DNA from: Barthelona sp. PCE
Lineage: Eukaryota > Metamonada: BaSk clade
NCBI GenBank assembly: GCA_040285745.1
Contig: JAUFOR010000008.1
Location: forward strand, 62,001-126,000
Reading direction: 5' to 3'
DNA length: 64,000 nt
The notes beneath the pieces were generated by a model that was given only the letters and a program-made list of their open reading frames with translations, was not told the origin of the DNA and did no database searches. Below are positions 16,985 through 24,227 of this stretch, in pieces; the first letter of the stretch is position 1, and each line of letters begins with the position of its first letter. Both the position numbers and the translations under genes were made by a program.

Positions 16985-17892
16985 GCGTTTCCTGCTTGCT
17001 CTTGCAATAGTAAATTGTGTATGTTATATCTCCACAACGGGGCACGAATATTCCCAGCTTGTCCTTCCAAAAACCGTACGATTCGCATTTTAGGATACTT
17101 ATGGCGCCATATATCGTACAAAATGTACGCGAGAACTACAATAAGCACTGCATAAATTACATCGATGGTGTAATGATTTCGGAATAGAGGTATGCTAATA
17201 CAACCTATAATAGTCCAGAAATACACAAATAAACGCGCATTTCGATGCTTAACATGCTCAAGTACAAATACACAAAGAATTGTAATCATGATTGTGTGCC
17301 CACTTATCAGCAGATCACCACACTGCGGCTGACTGAGTCCACCAATTCCAGCTGCTGCGGTGTAGTTGATGACAATGTCCAGGCGGCTTGTTGACGCTCC
17401 AAAGTCCATGAACCGGAAGTCTGAACAGGGACAGTTTGGCATACCTTCACATGGGGAGCTCAGTACTGTCACAGAAAAACTCAGTGTGCGGAAGATCAGT
17501 ACACCAGAATATACGAAAAACACACTCCTCCAGTGTTTCGGTCGGTAAGAAATAAGAATAACAAAAAACATAATGGTTAGACAGATATTCGCAACGTTGC
17601 TCGGTATCCACTGCAGCGCAAACGCGTTGCTTCGGGCAAGACCAACACTGGGAAACATCTCAAACATAATATCGTAAAGCGCCGGTCGGGGGAGCTGTTT
17701 TTCAAACGCACGTGTGTTGAATAGGTTCATAAATAAAATTGTCCCGTACATCCACACAATGGGGAGCCATGTGTAAGGATGTAATGCTTTAAGAATAAAG
17801 TGACGATTGAAACGATATGGACTGTACACAACATTCTCTTGATCACTTTTTGACTCTTCCCCTAGTATTTCTAAATCATTTAAATCGCCCAT
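16981..17892 (-). CDS. Sphingomyelin-synthase-family (PAP2-like) phosphotransferase
   Basis: Multipass protein of 303 residues with about six membrane segments. The family catalytic triad is visible: His in CGDLLISGHTIM, and His and Asp in RNHYTIDVIYAVL. The Cys-rich loop PCEGMPNCPCSD before it is typical of the SMS loop region (S-P-x-x-G-M-P-N-C). Such enzymes move a phospho-head group (phosphocholine, phosphoethanolamine or phosphoinositol) from a phospholipid to ceramide in Golgi or plasma membrane; the head group cannot be told from sequence. ATG 17890-17892 (MGDLND) lies just after the CCTTTT motif, while the longer frame would run into the neighbouring RPF2 gene. Confidence 0.8.
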   Translation of the reverse strand: MGDLNDLEILGEESKSDQENVVYSPYRFNRHFILKALHPYTWLPIVWMYGTILFMNLFNTRAFEKQLPRPALYDIMFEMFPSVGLARSNAFALQWIPSNVANICLTIMFFVILISYRPKHWRSVFFVYSGVLIFRTLSFSVTVLSSPCEGMPNCPCSDFRFMDFGASTSRLDIVINYTAAAGIGGLSQPQCGDLLISGHTIMITILCVFVLEHVKHRNARLFVYFWTIIGCISIPLFRNHYTIDVIYAVLIVVLAYILYDIWRHKYPKMRIVRFLEGQAGNIRAPLWRYNIHNLLLQEQAGNA

Positions 17893-17912
17893 GTTAAAAA
17901 AATAAGCCTGTG

Positions 17913-17918
17913 AAAAGG
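17913..17918 (-). promoter_or_regulatory. M5-like CCTTTT promoter in a 40-nt intergenic gap
   Basis: Minus-sense CTCCCTTTTCACAGG lies 20 nt before the ATG of the sphingomyelin-synthase-like gene. The complete core promoter must fit in the 40 nt (17893-17932) that follow the RPF2 stop codon, showing how compact these promoters are. Confidence 0.6.
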
Positions 17919-17932
17919 GAGAAAAAATATTT

Positions 17933-18835
17933 TTATTCAGTGATCTTCTGCACCTTTTGACCATCCTCAACAATAGTACGTTTCCTCAACGCCTTGTTCT
18001 TATATCTGGGAATCTGTCTTAAGTTTTGCTTTTTGAAACGGAGTTGACCAACAGTCTCACCCATATCATTAGTTGACACATTCTTCGTCTTACCCGGACG
18101 TGTTCTAGGCTTCTTCAGAGCCATTTTCAGAATCTCAGGATCAGCATAGCTTACCCTTCTGAACTCCATATCGATGTTAGCACCAACGTTCTCCAGTTCA
18201 ATTCGTGGCTCCTTTCTACCTGACTTACGCATCCTCACTTGGTAGTGACGCATGCATACGGTACCGTTAGGTCCTGCAACGAAGTATATAACGTGTTGCA
18301 TATCGAGCAGGTTCATTTGTGTGTCTTGTGCAAAATGGAAGATATCCATAAAAATGGATTGAAGGCGTACATAACGTTCATCATTAGACCAATGATCACC
18401 GTGAAAGACAAGGAATGGGCGCACACTTGCCGTATAACGACGCTGTACCTCAAAAAACTCTGCGGGATCATATCCAATGAGGCCAAGCTCCAAAAATTCA
18501 AGCATCTCATAGTTGAAGAGACGGCCAAATACAAGGTTCTGTGGTCTTTTCTTGGAGTGTGACGCGTACATAAACAGTGATGCATCGAATTTAGCACTCC
18601 AATGCTCAATCGAAGAGAAGTCTTCGAAAGGGTTAAAGTCATTAGATTTTTTGAACAGTTTGACACTGGCGTGTGGTTTGAGGGCAAGGAATTCCTTCAA
18701 AACCATCTGTGAGATTTCATCTGCTGTGGAAGCACGAATAAGAAGAAGTTTTTTCTCATTCTCAATAATTAGTGGCTCTCTACCCTCAAGGATACGTTTG
18801 CCCTTTCTTGTTTTAGCTACCTGTGCAACACTCAT
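17933..18835 (-). CDS. RPF2: Ribosome production factor 2 (Brix domain)
   Basis: Protein of 300 residues, normal for Rpf2, which with Rrs1 delivers 5S RNP to the 60S pre-ribosome in the nucleolus. Brix-domain marks: KRILEGREPLIIENEKKLLLIR at the N-terminus, NDFNPFEDFSSIEHWSAK, SLFMYASHSKKRPQNLVFGR, LELGLIGYDP, PFLVFHGDHW, and the closing RHYQVRMRKSG...PRIELENVG with MALKKPRTRPGKTKNV. The basic C-terminus suits rRNA binding. ATG 18833-18835 (MSVAQVAK) is preferred; the longer frame adds 14 hydrophobic residues from upstream. Stop overlaps TAAA. Confidence 0.92.
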   Translation of the reverse strand: MSVAQVAKTRKGKRILEGREPLIIENEKKLLLIRASTADEISQMVLKEFLALKPHASVKLFKKSNDFNPFEDFSSIEHWSAKFDASLFMYASHSKKRPQNLVFGRLFNYEMLEFLELGLIGYDPAEFFEVQRRYTASVRPFLVFHGDHWSNDERYVRLQSIFMDIFHFAQDTQMNLLDMQHVIYFVAGPNGTVCMRHYQVRMRKSGRKEPRIELENVGANIDMEFRRVSYADPEILKMALKKPRTRPGKTKNVSTNDMGETVGQLRFKKQNLRQIPRYKNKALRKRTIVEDGQKVQKITE

Positions 18836-19024
18836 ATGTATGAAAAAAGTTGTGAATGGTGAGATTTCTAAAACCATCTTTGTGGTGGTTTAAGGAAGTA
18901 CTGTGTTGTTATAGGGCAAGTATTTCGGATGAAACTCCCTCACAAACCAAATATGTAGTGTTGCACTGGTCTGGTGATATTGTTAGTTCGTTTTCGACGT
19001 TTATTCACGGGTTTTTGTATCAAT

Positions 19025-20524
19025 ATGTCAAACGTGCCTAGAAACATTCAGGGGCGCCGCCAATTCGAGGACAATGCTCGCTTTTTTAACTCTGTTAACG
19101 CAGAGGACAGAAACTTGAGGTTTGTTGCTGATTGGGAAAACAAAGGTATTGAGCTTGAAAAGCGCGCCGCAGTCCAGCGCGAATACAACAGATTGAAGGA
19201 GCAAGAAGAAATGAATCTCGAACTCCGCAGAAAGAAACTCGCAAATCTCATTGAGCAGGAGAAGAACACCTGGATGGAGGCAATTTCTGCCCAGCAAACA
19301 TCTCCCGAAGAGCGCTTTGAAGAATTGAAACATAGAGCAGAAATTCTTAAACGTGAGAATATTGAGCATGATCGTAGAGAGGCAGAGAAATTGCGTTATG
19401 TCGCTTGGAAGGATGGCTGCGACGAGTTCCGTCAAGACCGTTCGAAGGTTATGGCACTTGAAATCGATGCCATGAGAAGATTACAAGAGGTTGAGAAGCA
19501 GGTTGATGATGTTCACCGTGCCCAACTTGAGTCATACTTAGAGCAGGTCATGGAGGAGGATTACCGTCGTAAGGTTGAGCGTGATGAAGCCGATCACAGA
19601 CGTCAAGTTGAACTCCGTGACGAACTCCGCCACAATCTTTTAAAACAGCAGCATGATAATAATGCACGCCGTCAGGAAGAGAAGAGGCTTGAGATGGAGA
19701 TTGAACGTCGTGTTGCTGAGCACCAACAGCGTAAATGGGACGAACAGGATGCCAGGGACATAGCAAATCTCAGGGCTGAACTTGAGGCTTACTATGACAC
19801 TGATCGATACGCACGCGCGCTTGCCGAGTACCGTAAGGCAGAGGCAGAGAAGGAGCGCCAACAGGATTTGGCTTATGTACAGCAACAAACACAGGAATAC
19901 GAGGAGCATCTTGAAAATGAGCGCCGTCAGAAGGAGTTTAAGCGCCGTTTTGCAATGTGGAACCATGAGCAGAACGCTCTTCTTCGTCAGAGAGAGAAGG
20001 AGAATGACGAGGAGATGGAATCCTTGCTCAAAGCATTTAATGATGAAGAAGATCGCAAACAACAGCTTAAGAAGCAGCGTGAAGAAGATGCACGTCGTCA
20101 ACTCCAACGCGAGTGCCTGGATTGGTGCGGAGAGCGTTTGGAGCAAGAATATCAGCACAAGCAATACGAGAAGCAACGTGAATATGATTATTACATGCAC
20201 ATTAAGCAGCAAGAGCAAGAGTTCAAGGACCAACAGAACCAAGAACATATGCAACGTCAGGAACAGGAACGTCTGTATAAAATCGATCTTCAAAAACAGG
20301 TTGATGAGAAGAACAGAATTAAAGCATTTGAAAAGGAACAAGAGCAGTTGGAGTACCAACTTGAGCAGCAAAAACGTCAGCTTGAGGAAAGGAAGCTCCA
20401 ATTTGAGCGTGATCTTCAACAACAGCGTTTACAACAAGCACAGCAAACTGTGATTAATGCAGACCGCGAAGCACAGATGCTCACACAACAGAACAAGAAC
20501 CTGCTCAGCACCAGACCTTGGTGA
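19025..20524 (+). CDS. CFAP53 (CCDC11)-like axonemal coiled-coil protein
   Basis: Protein of 499 residues, almost all highly charged helix rich in Gln, Glu and Arg (trichohyalin-plectin-homology style). The block LRYVAWKDGCDEFRQDRSK parallels the CFAP53 signature in which a W/R-x-SCDEFR string is followed by the SK...E helix, and the spacing of the following EE-rich helices fits. CFAP53 is a microtubule inner protein of ciliary doublets in other organisms. Known: it stabilises the B-tubule attachment. Similar coiled coils (MNS1, CFAP45) are the main alternatives. ATG 19025 (MSNVPRNI) is the first ATG of the frame; earlier start codons in the frame are non-ATG. Confidence 0.6.
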   Translation: MSNVPRNIQGRRQFEDNARFFNSVNAEDRNLRFVADWENKGIELEKRAAVQREYNRLKEQEEMNLELRRKKLANLIEQEKNTWMEAISAQQTSPEERFEELKHRAEILKRENIEHDRREAEKLRYVAWKDGCDEFRQDRSKVMALEIDAMRRLQEVEKQVDDVHRAQLESYLEQVMEEDYRRKVERDEADHRRQVELRDELRHNLLKQQHDNNARRQEEKRLEMEIERRVAEHQQRKWDEQDARDIANLRAELEAYYDTDRYARALAEYRKAEAEKERQQDLAYVQQQTQEYEEHLENERRQKEFKRRFAMWNHEQNALLRQREKENDEEMESLLKAFNDEEDRKQQLKKQREEDARRQLQRECLDWCGERLEQEYQHKQYEKQREYDYYMHIKQQEQEFKDQQNQEHMQRQEQERLYKIDLQKQVDEKNRIKAFEKEQEQLEYQLEQQKRQLEERKLQFERDLQQQRLQQAQQTVINADREAQMLTQQNKNLLSTRPW

Positions 20525-20570
20525 TTAATTGTAAATTAAAGTTTTGATTCATATTTATTGACAGGTGCAT

Positions 20571-21544
20571 TTAAATGTTGTACATGACCGGTACGTTTTC
20601 TCCGGCGAAGACTTGTGCAGTCTTATGCTTGCGAATCATCTCCAATTCAAGGAAATCAACCATTTCCGTGCTTGTGAAATTAAGACGATCTTTTAGATCA
20701 TTAAATGCCTCAACACGAGCTAAATTCACTGTTTCAATTGCTGTAGCTTCAGCCTCTCTGGTAATCTTAAGTGACTCAGCATTGGCCTCAGCCTGAATAA
20801 CTTGAATTTCGGCAGTTGCATTTGCGTACTTCTCGCGAGTCTCGGCTTCAATAGCGGCAACCTGAAGTTCGTACAGACGTTTTTCAGCAACCTGTGCTGC
20901 GACTTGAGTAGCAACGATTTGGTCCTCAAATGAAGACTCGATATCGACATCACGCAACTGGAAATACAGAATCTCAATATAACCAGGATTGGCAAAGTGT
21001 TCTTGCAGTTCCTGCAGCATTACCTGTCCCACACCTGTTCTGTTGTTGAAAAACTGCGGAATTTCAAATGTATTTGAAACGGATTTGACGATAGTTTGGG
21101 CTTCACCTGCAATAACAGAGGCATAACCTTCTTTGTGGATCTTGTACATGTCTCCAATGGTGTTCTTGTTATACCTGTACTGGAAAGACACGTCCAGGAA
21201 TACAGTATTGATTGTATCACCGGAAAGAGCAGTTGTGGAAAGCCTATCAAGTTGAATAGTCTTTAAAGTTGAAGGGAAGGAGATGAAACTGACAAAGAAG
21301 CCAACAAAGTGGTTTCCAGCCTCATAAATACCATCCTCAGGAGAGATAGTTCCAGACAATGAGTTGTATCTAAGTGTGAGTTTATATAAAGTCAAATATG
21401 GGAACAATGCTTCGTACAATGTCCCTTTGATACATACTTGAAACAATATAGACCAAGTCCGCATATTTCGAGTGCAACAATGAAGTAGATAAGAACTAAC
21501 GCAACCAAAATCAAGCTGTAGATAACAATCTTTCGTGCAGCCAT
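20571..21544 (-). CDS. SPFH/prohibitin-like membrane protein, two exons
   Basis: Spliced CDS: exon 1 is 21438-21544 and exon 2 is 20571-21369, giving 301 residues. Exon 1 encodes MAARKIV then a membrane helix (YSLILVALVLIYFIVALE). The join reads GLYCFK-YNSLSGTI, after which EAGNHFVGFFVSFISFPSTLKTIQL follows the usual SPFH opening (YNS..., G.HF.G...FI.FP.T...). The SPFH domain is followed by an Ala/Glu-rich helix (about residues 210-270), as in flotillin/prohibitin relatives. These proteins form large membrane rings or microdomains; the membrane here is not known. Unspliced, no ATG-initiated frame includes the membrane helix and SPFH domain together. Stop overlaps TAAA. Confidence 0.82.
21370..21437 (-). 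other. Spliceosomal intron, 68 nt, in the SPFH gene
   Basis: On the minus strand the intron begins GTATGTATC and ends AACTCACACTTAG. Donor GTATGT is identical to the trichomonad consensus; the last 12 nt (ACTCACACTTAG) match ACTAACACACAG at 9 of 12 positions. Removal changes the frame from exon 1 (phase 2) to the long downstream frame precisely, and puts the membrane helix directly before the SPFH domain. The unspliced exon 1 frame hits a stop within the intron. Confidence 0.82.
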
Positions 21545-21557
21545 TTAGAAGGGTTGA

Positions 21558-21571
21558 AAAAGGTGAAAAGG
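21558..21571 (-). promoter_or_regulatory. Double CCTTTT promoter motif
   Basis: Two minus-sense CCTTTT hexamers (21566-21571 and 21558-21563) in the string CACCCTTTTCACCTTTTTC lie 13-22 nt before the ATG at 21544. They support this ATG and hence the spliced gene model. Confidence 0.6.
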
Positions 21572-21786
21572 GTGAAAAATGAGATAACAAAATTTAATTT
21601 CATCGTATTTATTGAAGAGATACTTTATATTTGGTTAAGATGCGTATAGTTGAAAATAAAATGTATTAAACGGGACCAAATAGAGGAATAGCGTAGAGTA
21701 CATTCACCACCATTCTTCAGTTGAAATTCATTTCATTATGTTATGTATTCAAATAAAAATGATTCAAATTTACATAGTTAACCGTA

Positions 21787-22269
21787 CTAACTTTCGACTA
21801 CACCTTGCACTAAACGCATAAATAAATTATGAATATTTTGCTTTTCTTCATCGTTATTAAGGGATGTTGTGAGATTTTGAAATCGCTGTAGTTCTCCGGG
21901 CAACATAATCTGTATTGTATCTTCTTCTCTCTTGTGAACCATTACAACTACACATTTTCTATCTAAATGCTGGAAAGCGTTTAAATACTTTGTGTAACTC
22001 TCCTCTGGTCTTGAAGGGTCAAATACTATGATCAAACCCTCACAATCTCTTGAAAAACCAGGAAGAAGATGTTCGTTTGTATCGTTTGAGTCCCAGAGGG
22101 ATACTTTCAGCTGACCTGTACGCATAGGAACGGAAAATGACATAATGCGCACAATCTCTGTTGGTACATACTCATCTAACGATAGTGCGCTTTCATGTTT
22201 TGCTAAAAAGTTTGCGATGGTTGATTTCCCCGATTTCTCCAGGCCCACAATCACAATTTTTGTTGCCAT
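21787..22269 (-). CDS. IFT22: IFT22/RABL5-like small GTPase of intraflagellar transport
   Basis: Protein of 160 residues with a Ras-like fold: P-loop GLEKSGKS (residues 9-16), and EYVPTEIVRIMSF matching the EYxPTxGVRILEF string characteristic of IFT22. It continues with the SLWDSNDTNEHLLPGF switch-2 region in place of WDxxGxxxFE, and GLIIVFDP. IFT22 is a peripheral subunit of IFT-B and binds GTP weakly. Switch-2 lacks the catalytic Gln (WDSND), consistent with a non-canonical GTPase. ATG 22267-22269 (MATKIVIVG) chosen from the family N-terminus; the longer frame adds 13 residues. Confidence 0.75.
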   Translation of the reverse strand: MATKIVIVGLEKSGKSTIANFLAKHESALSLDEYVPTEIVRIMSFSVPMRTGQLKVSLWDSNDTNEHLLPGFSRDCEGLIIVFDPSRPEESYTKYLNAFQHLDRKCVVVMVHKREEDTIQIMLPGELQRFQNLTTSLNNDEEKQNIHNLFMRLVQGVVES

Positions 22270-22809
22270 CTCTGCAAAGAATGAATAAGTTGCTGTGTAA
22301 GGGTGCAATATTGAAAAACATTCAGTTTTAGCATTTGATGCATAACTACTTTTTGGTGGTTGTTTTGATGTGCTAACATGTTTAACATTTATTAACTGCG
22401 ACTAATTTGATATTTAAGGATTATATATACTGTTACAATTGTTTTTTTTTTATGGAATTAGTTTAAATCATGTAAAACCGATACAAATAGAAAATTTAAA
22501 TTCTAAAAGTCTCAGAAAATCGTAATATACGTCTGTTCAATTAAAGTAATGTAAGCAGGTTTTCTTCTTTACAATTTTTTAACACTTTTAAAGGAGAATT
22601 TGGTTTCATTATGAATATTATTCCTCTGGGAATTGTATTTATGTGATAATAAACTTTATAGTATTTGATTTATGAAATTTCACTGATTGTGGATTGTTTT
22701 ACTCAGATAATAACCAAATAGTTCCCCCGACCCTCTAAAGCGAACTAGATAACAAAGAATCTATATTTCTTATGTTATCACATTTATAACACATTTGTTC
22801 TCATTTGTG
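22270..22809. other. AT-rich divergent intergenic region, 540 bp
   Basis: Lies between the minus-strand IFT22-like gene and the plus-strand lipin gene. Very AT-rich with a T10 tract near 22442-22451. No CCTTTT sense motif close to the lipin start and no ORF or RNA gene that I can support. Confidence 0.5.
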
Positions 22810-23787
22810 ATGGCATTATCAGTGGATGCTGTCGTACACCTAGCATCTGTAAGCAAAACATGGCTCAACAGACTGCAACCGACGTCAACCGACACGTCAT
22901 CTTCAAAAAAATCCCGCCATTCATTTTTTGCAGATCTTATTGTGGTTGAACAACAAGATGGATCACTCAAGTGCTCCGATTTCATTGCTAGATTTAGCAA
23001 AAAGCAAAGCAAACGATTAGCTCGCGGTAAAGTTGGAATCTTAGCCAAGATTAACGGCTATCTTGTGGATTGGAAACTACAGATAGATAAAGACGGGTAC
23101 ATAACGTTTGATGGACGTCCAGGTCCATCACAGGAAGAGCTTCAATCCTTGCATCTCACTCGCACCGTCAACGAGATCAGTTTGGGCACATCCATTCGCA
23201 ATTACATAGTAAGGGGTTACATATTCAAATATAATCATGATGCCAAAATTTTTATTAGTGACTTTGATGGTACAATCACAAAAGGTGATATATCTGGTTT
23301 TATTTTACCTAACCTGGGATTTAAGTGGTGTTACACACATGTTATTGATACGTTGCGGAATTTGGAAGAGAAGGGATATCAGATTTTTTATTTGAGCAGT
23401 CGAAGCGTTCACTTGATTAGTGGCACTCGAAGATATCTCAATAATATAGAAGCACCCATGGGGCCCATTATGCTCCAACAGCATTCTTTTCTGCGTTGTG
23501 TACGTTTTGAACTTGAGAAACAAGCTCTTTTTTATAAAATAAGCAGGTTGCTGGATTTAAGCAAGTTGTTCAATAACAACCCTTTTGCTGGCGGTGTAGG
23601 CAACAAAGAAAGCGATAGGTATGCGTATCAGGTCGTTGGAGTTCCAGAAGATCATATAGCGCTTGTTGATGAAGATTTTGAGTGCTTTCATAATATGAAT
23701 GTACTAGACTTATCTAAGATGGAGATTGAGGATTCGGTAGACCTCTGTATGGAAGATGTCATTGATTTAGAGTTCTATAATGAGTAG
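22810..23787 (+). CDS. Minimal lipin (Mg2+-dependent phosphatidate phosphatase)
   Basis: Protein of 325 residues joining both lipin halves without the usual long linker. N-LIP region (about residues 1-105): SFFADLIVVEQQDGSLKCSDFIARF and INGYLVDWKL. LNS2 catalytic region (about 145-300): the HAD motif DFDGT (Asp151, Asp153), LGFKWCYTHVIDTLRNLEEKGYQIFYLSSRS, APMGPIMLQ, and NPFAGGVGNKESDRYAYQVVGVP. Lipins convert phosphatidic acid to diacylglycerol at ER/nuclear membranes and steer triacylglycerol and phospholipid synthesis. Typical lipins have 500-1000 residues, so this is one of the shortest forms with both domains. ATG 22810-22812 preferred; the longer frame begins at TTG. Confidence 0.9.
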   Translation: MALSVDAVVHLASVSKTWLNRLQPTSTDTSSSKKSRHSFFADLIVVEQQDGSLKCSDFIARFSKKQSKRLARGKVGILAKINGYLVDWKLQIDKDGYITFDGRPGPSQEELQSLHLTRTVNEISLGTSIRNYIVRGYIFKYNHDAKIFISDFDGTITKGDISGFILPNLGFKWCYTHVIDTLRNLEEKGYQIFYLSSRSVHLISGTRRYLNNIEAPMGPIMLQQHSFLRCVRFELEKQALFYKISRLLDLSKLFNNNPFAGGVGNKESDRYAYQVVGVPEDHIALVDEDFECFHNMNVLDLSKMEIEDSVDLCMEDVIDLEFYNE

Positions 23788-23829
23788 TTGAGAATAAATA
23801 AGCATTGTTTGACATTTTTCAATTTTCTT

Positions 23830-23835
23830 CCTTTT
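23830..23835 (+). promoter_or_regulatory. M5-like CCTTTT promoter of the GH31 gene
   Basis: CCTTTT 20 nt before ATG 23856. The promoter of the interrupted alpha-glucosidase therefore looks intact; only the coding part is broken. Confidence 0.5.
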
Positions 23836-23855
23836 CTTATTCTAATCAAGCCCAA

Positions 23856-24050
23856 ATGTGTATAATTAATAGGGCTACTGTGTTAATTTTGCTATACGTA
23901 ATGTTTTCATGTTCATTCGCTGCACTACCCTTCTATTCAGCAAGTTCTGTTCATCGTAATGCCTGTGGTTTTGGTGCTATCCTTGATCTGAACGGTGGAT
24001 CCGGTGATATCCAGCCAATCAGTAAGCTAATGGTTAATCTTACTTGTCAT
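23856..24050 (+). pseudogene. GH31 alpha-glucosidase, 5' part (interrupted by transposon)
   Basis: The first 65 codons of a glycoside hydrolase family 31 gene: ATG 23856, a signal peptide (ATVLILLYVMFSCSFAA), then the start of the N-terminal beta-sandwich (GFGAILDLNGGSGD...MVNLTCH). The next three bases, TAG, are the first bases of the hAT element and act as a stop codon. The remainder of the gene lies at 28166-30448 in the same frame once the element and one copy of the target duplication are removed. This short product would be non-functional. The ATG at 23856 is preferred over the more upstream non-ATG opening because it starts the signal peptide. Confidence 0.88.
24043..24050 (+). repeat. 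Target site duplication, left copy (CTTGTCAT)
   Basis: CTTGTCAT directly flanks the left inverted repeat and is repeated at 28158-28165. Eight bases, T at position 2 and A at position 7, as in the hAT target pattern nTnnnnAn. Confidence 0.95.
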
Positions 24051-24167
24051 TAGACTTTGCACAAACAGAATTTAAATGTCGGTCGAAGATAACTCGCGAT
24101 TAGCGAGTTGTCCAATCTTTACTAATAATAGTAAATATAAAGATGTTTACAAGTGAATGAGAAAACT
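24051..24167 (+). repeat. Left terminal inverted repeat, 117 bp
   Basis: Identical, base for base, to the reverse complement of 28041-28157. It contains two internal hairpins: AACTCGC/GCGAGTT (24091-24109) and TTACTA/TAGTAA (about 24119-24134). These are plausible subterminal transposase sites. The first codon-length unit TAG stops the host protein. Confidence 0.97.
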
Positions 24168-24227
24168 TCTATCAAAATTCTAAAGGGAGTTTCGCTTTTA
24201 TTACCCGTATTAGTCTTCTACAATTAC

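Noticed and set aside
19548-20422. Long antisense ORFs opposite the CFAP53-like coiled coil
   Set aside because: Shadow frames of a charged, repetitive Glu/Gln/Arg coding sequence; hydrophobic Leu-rich product is a by-product of codon composition.
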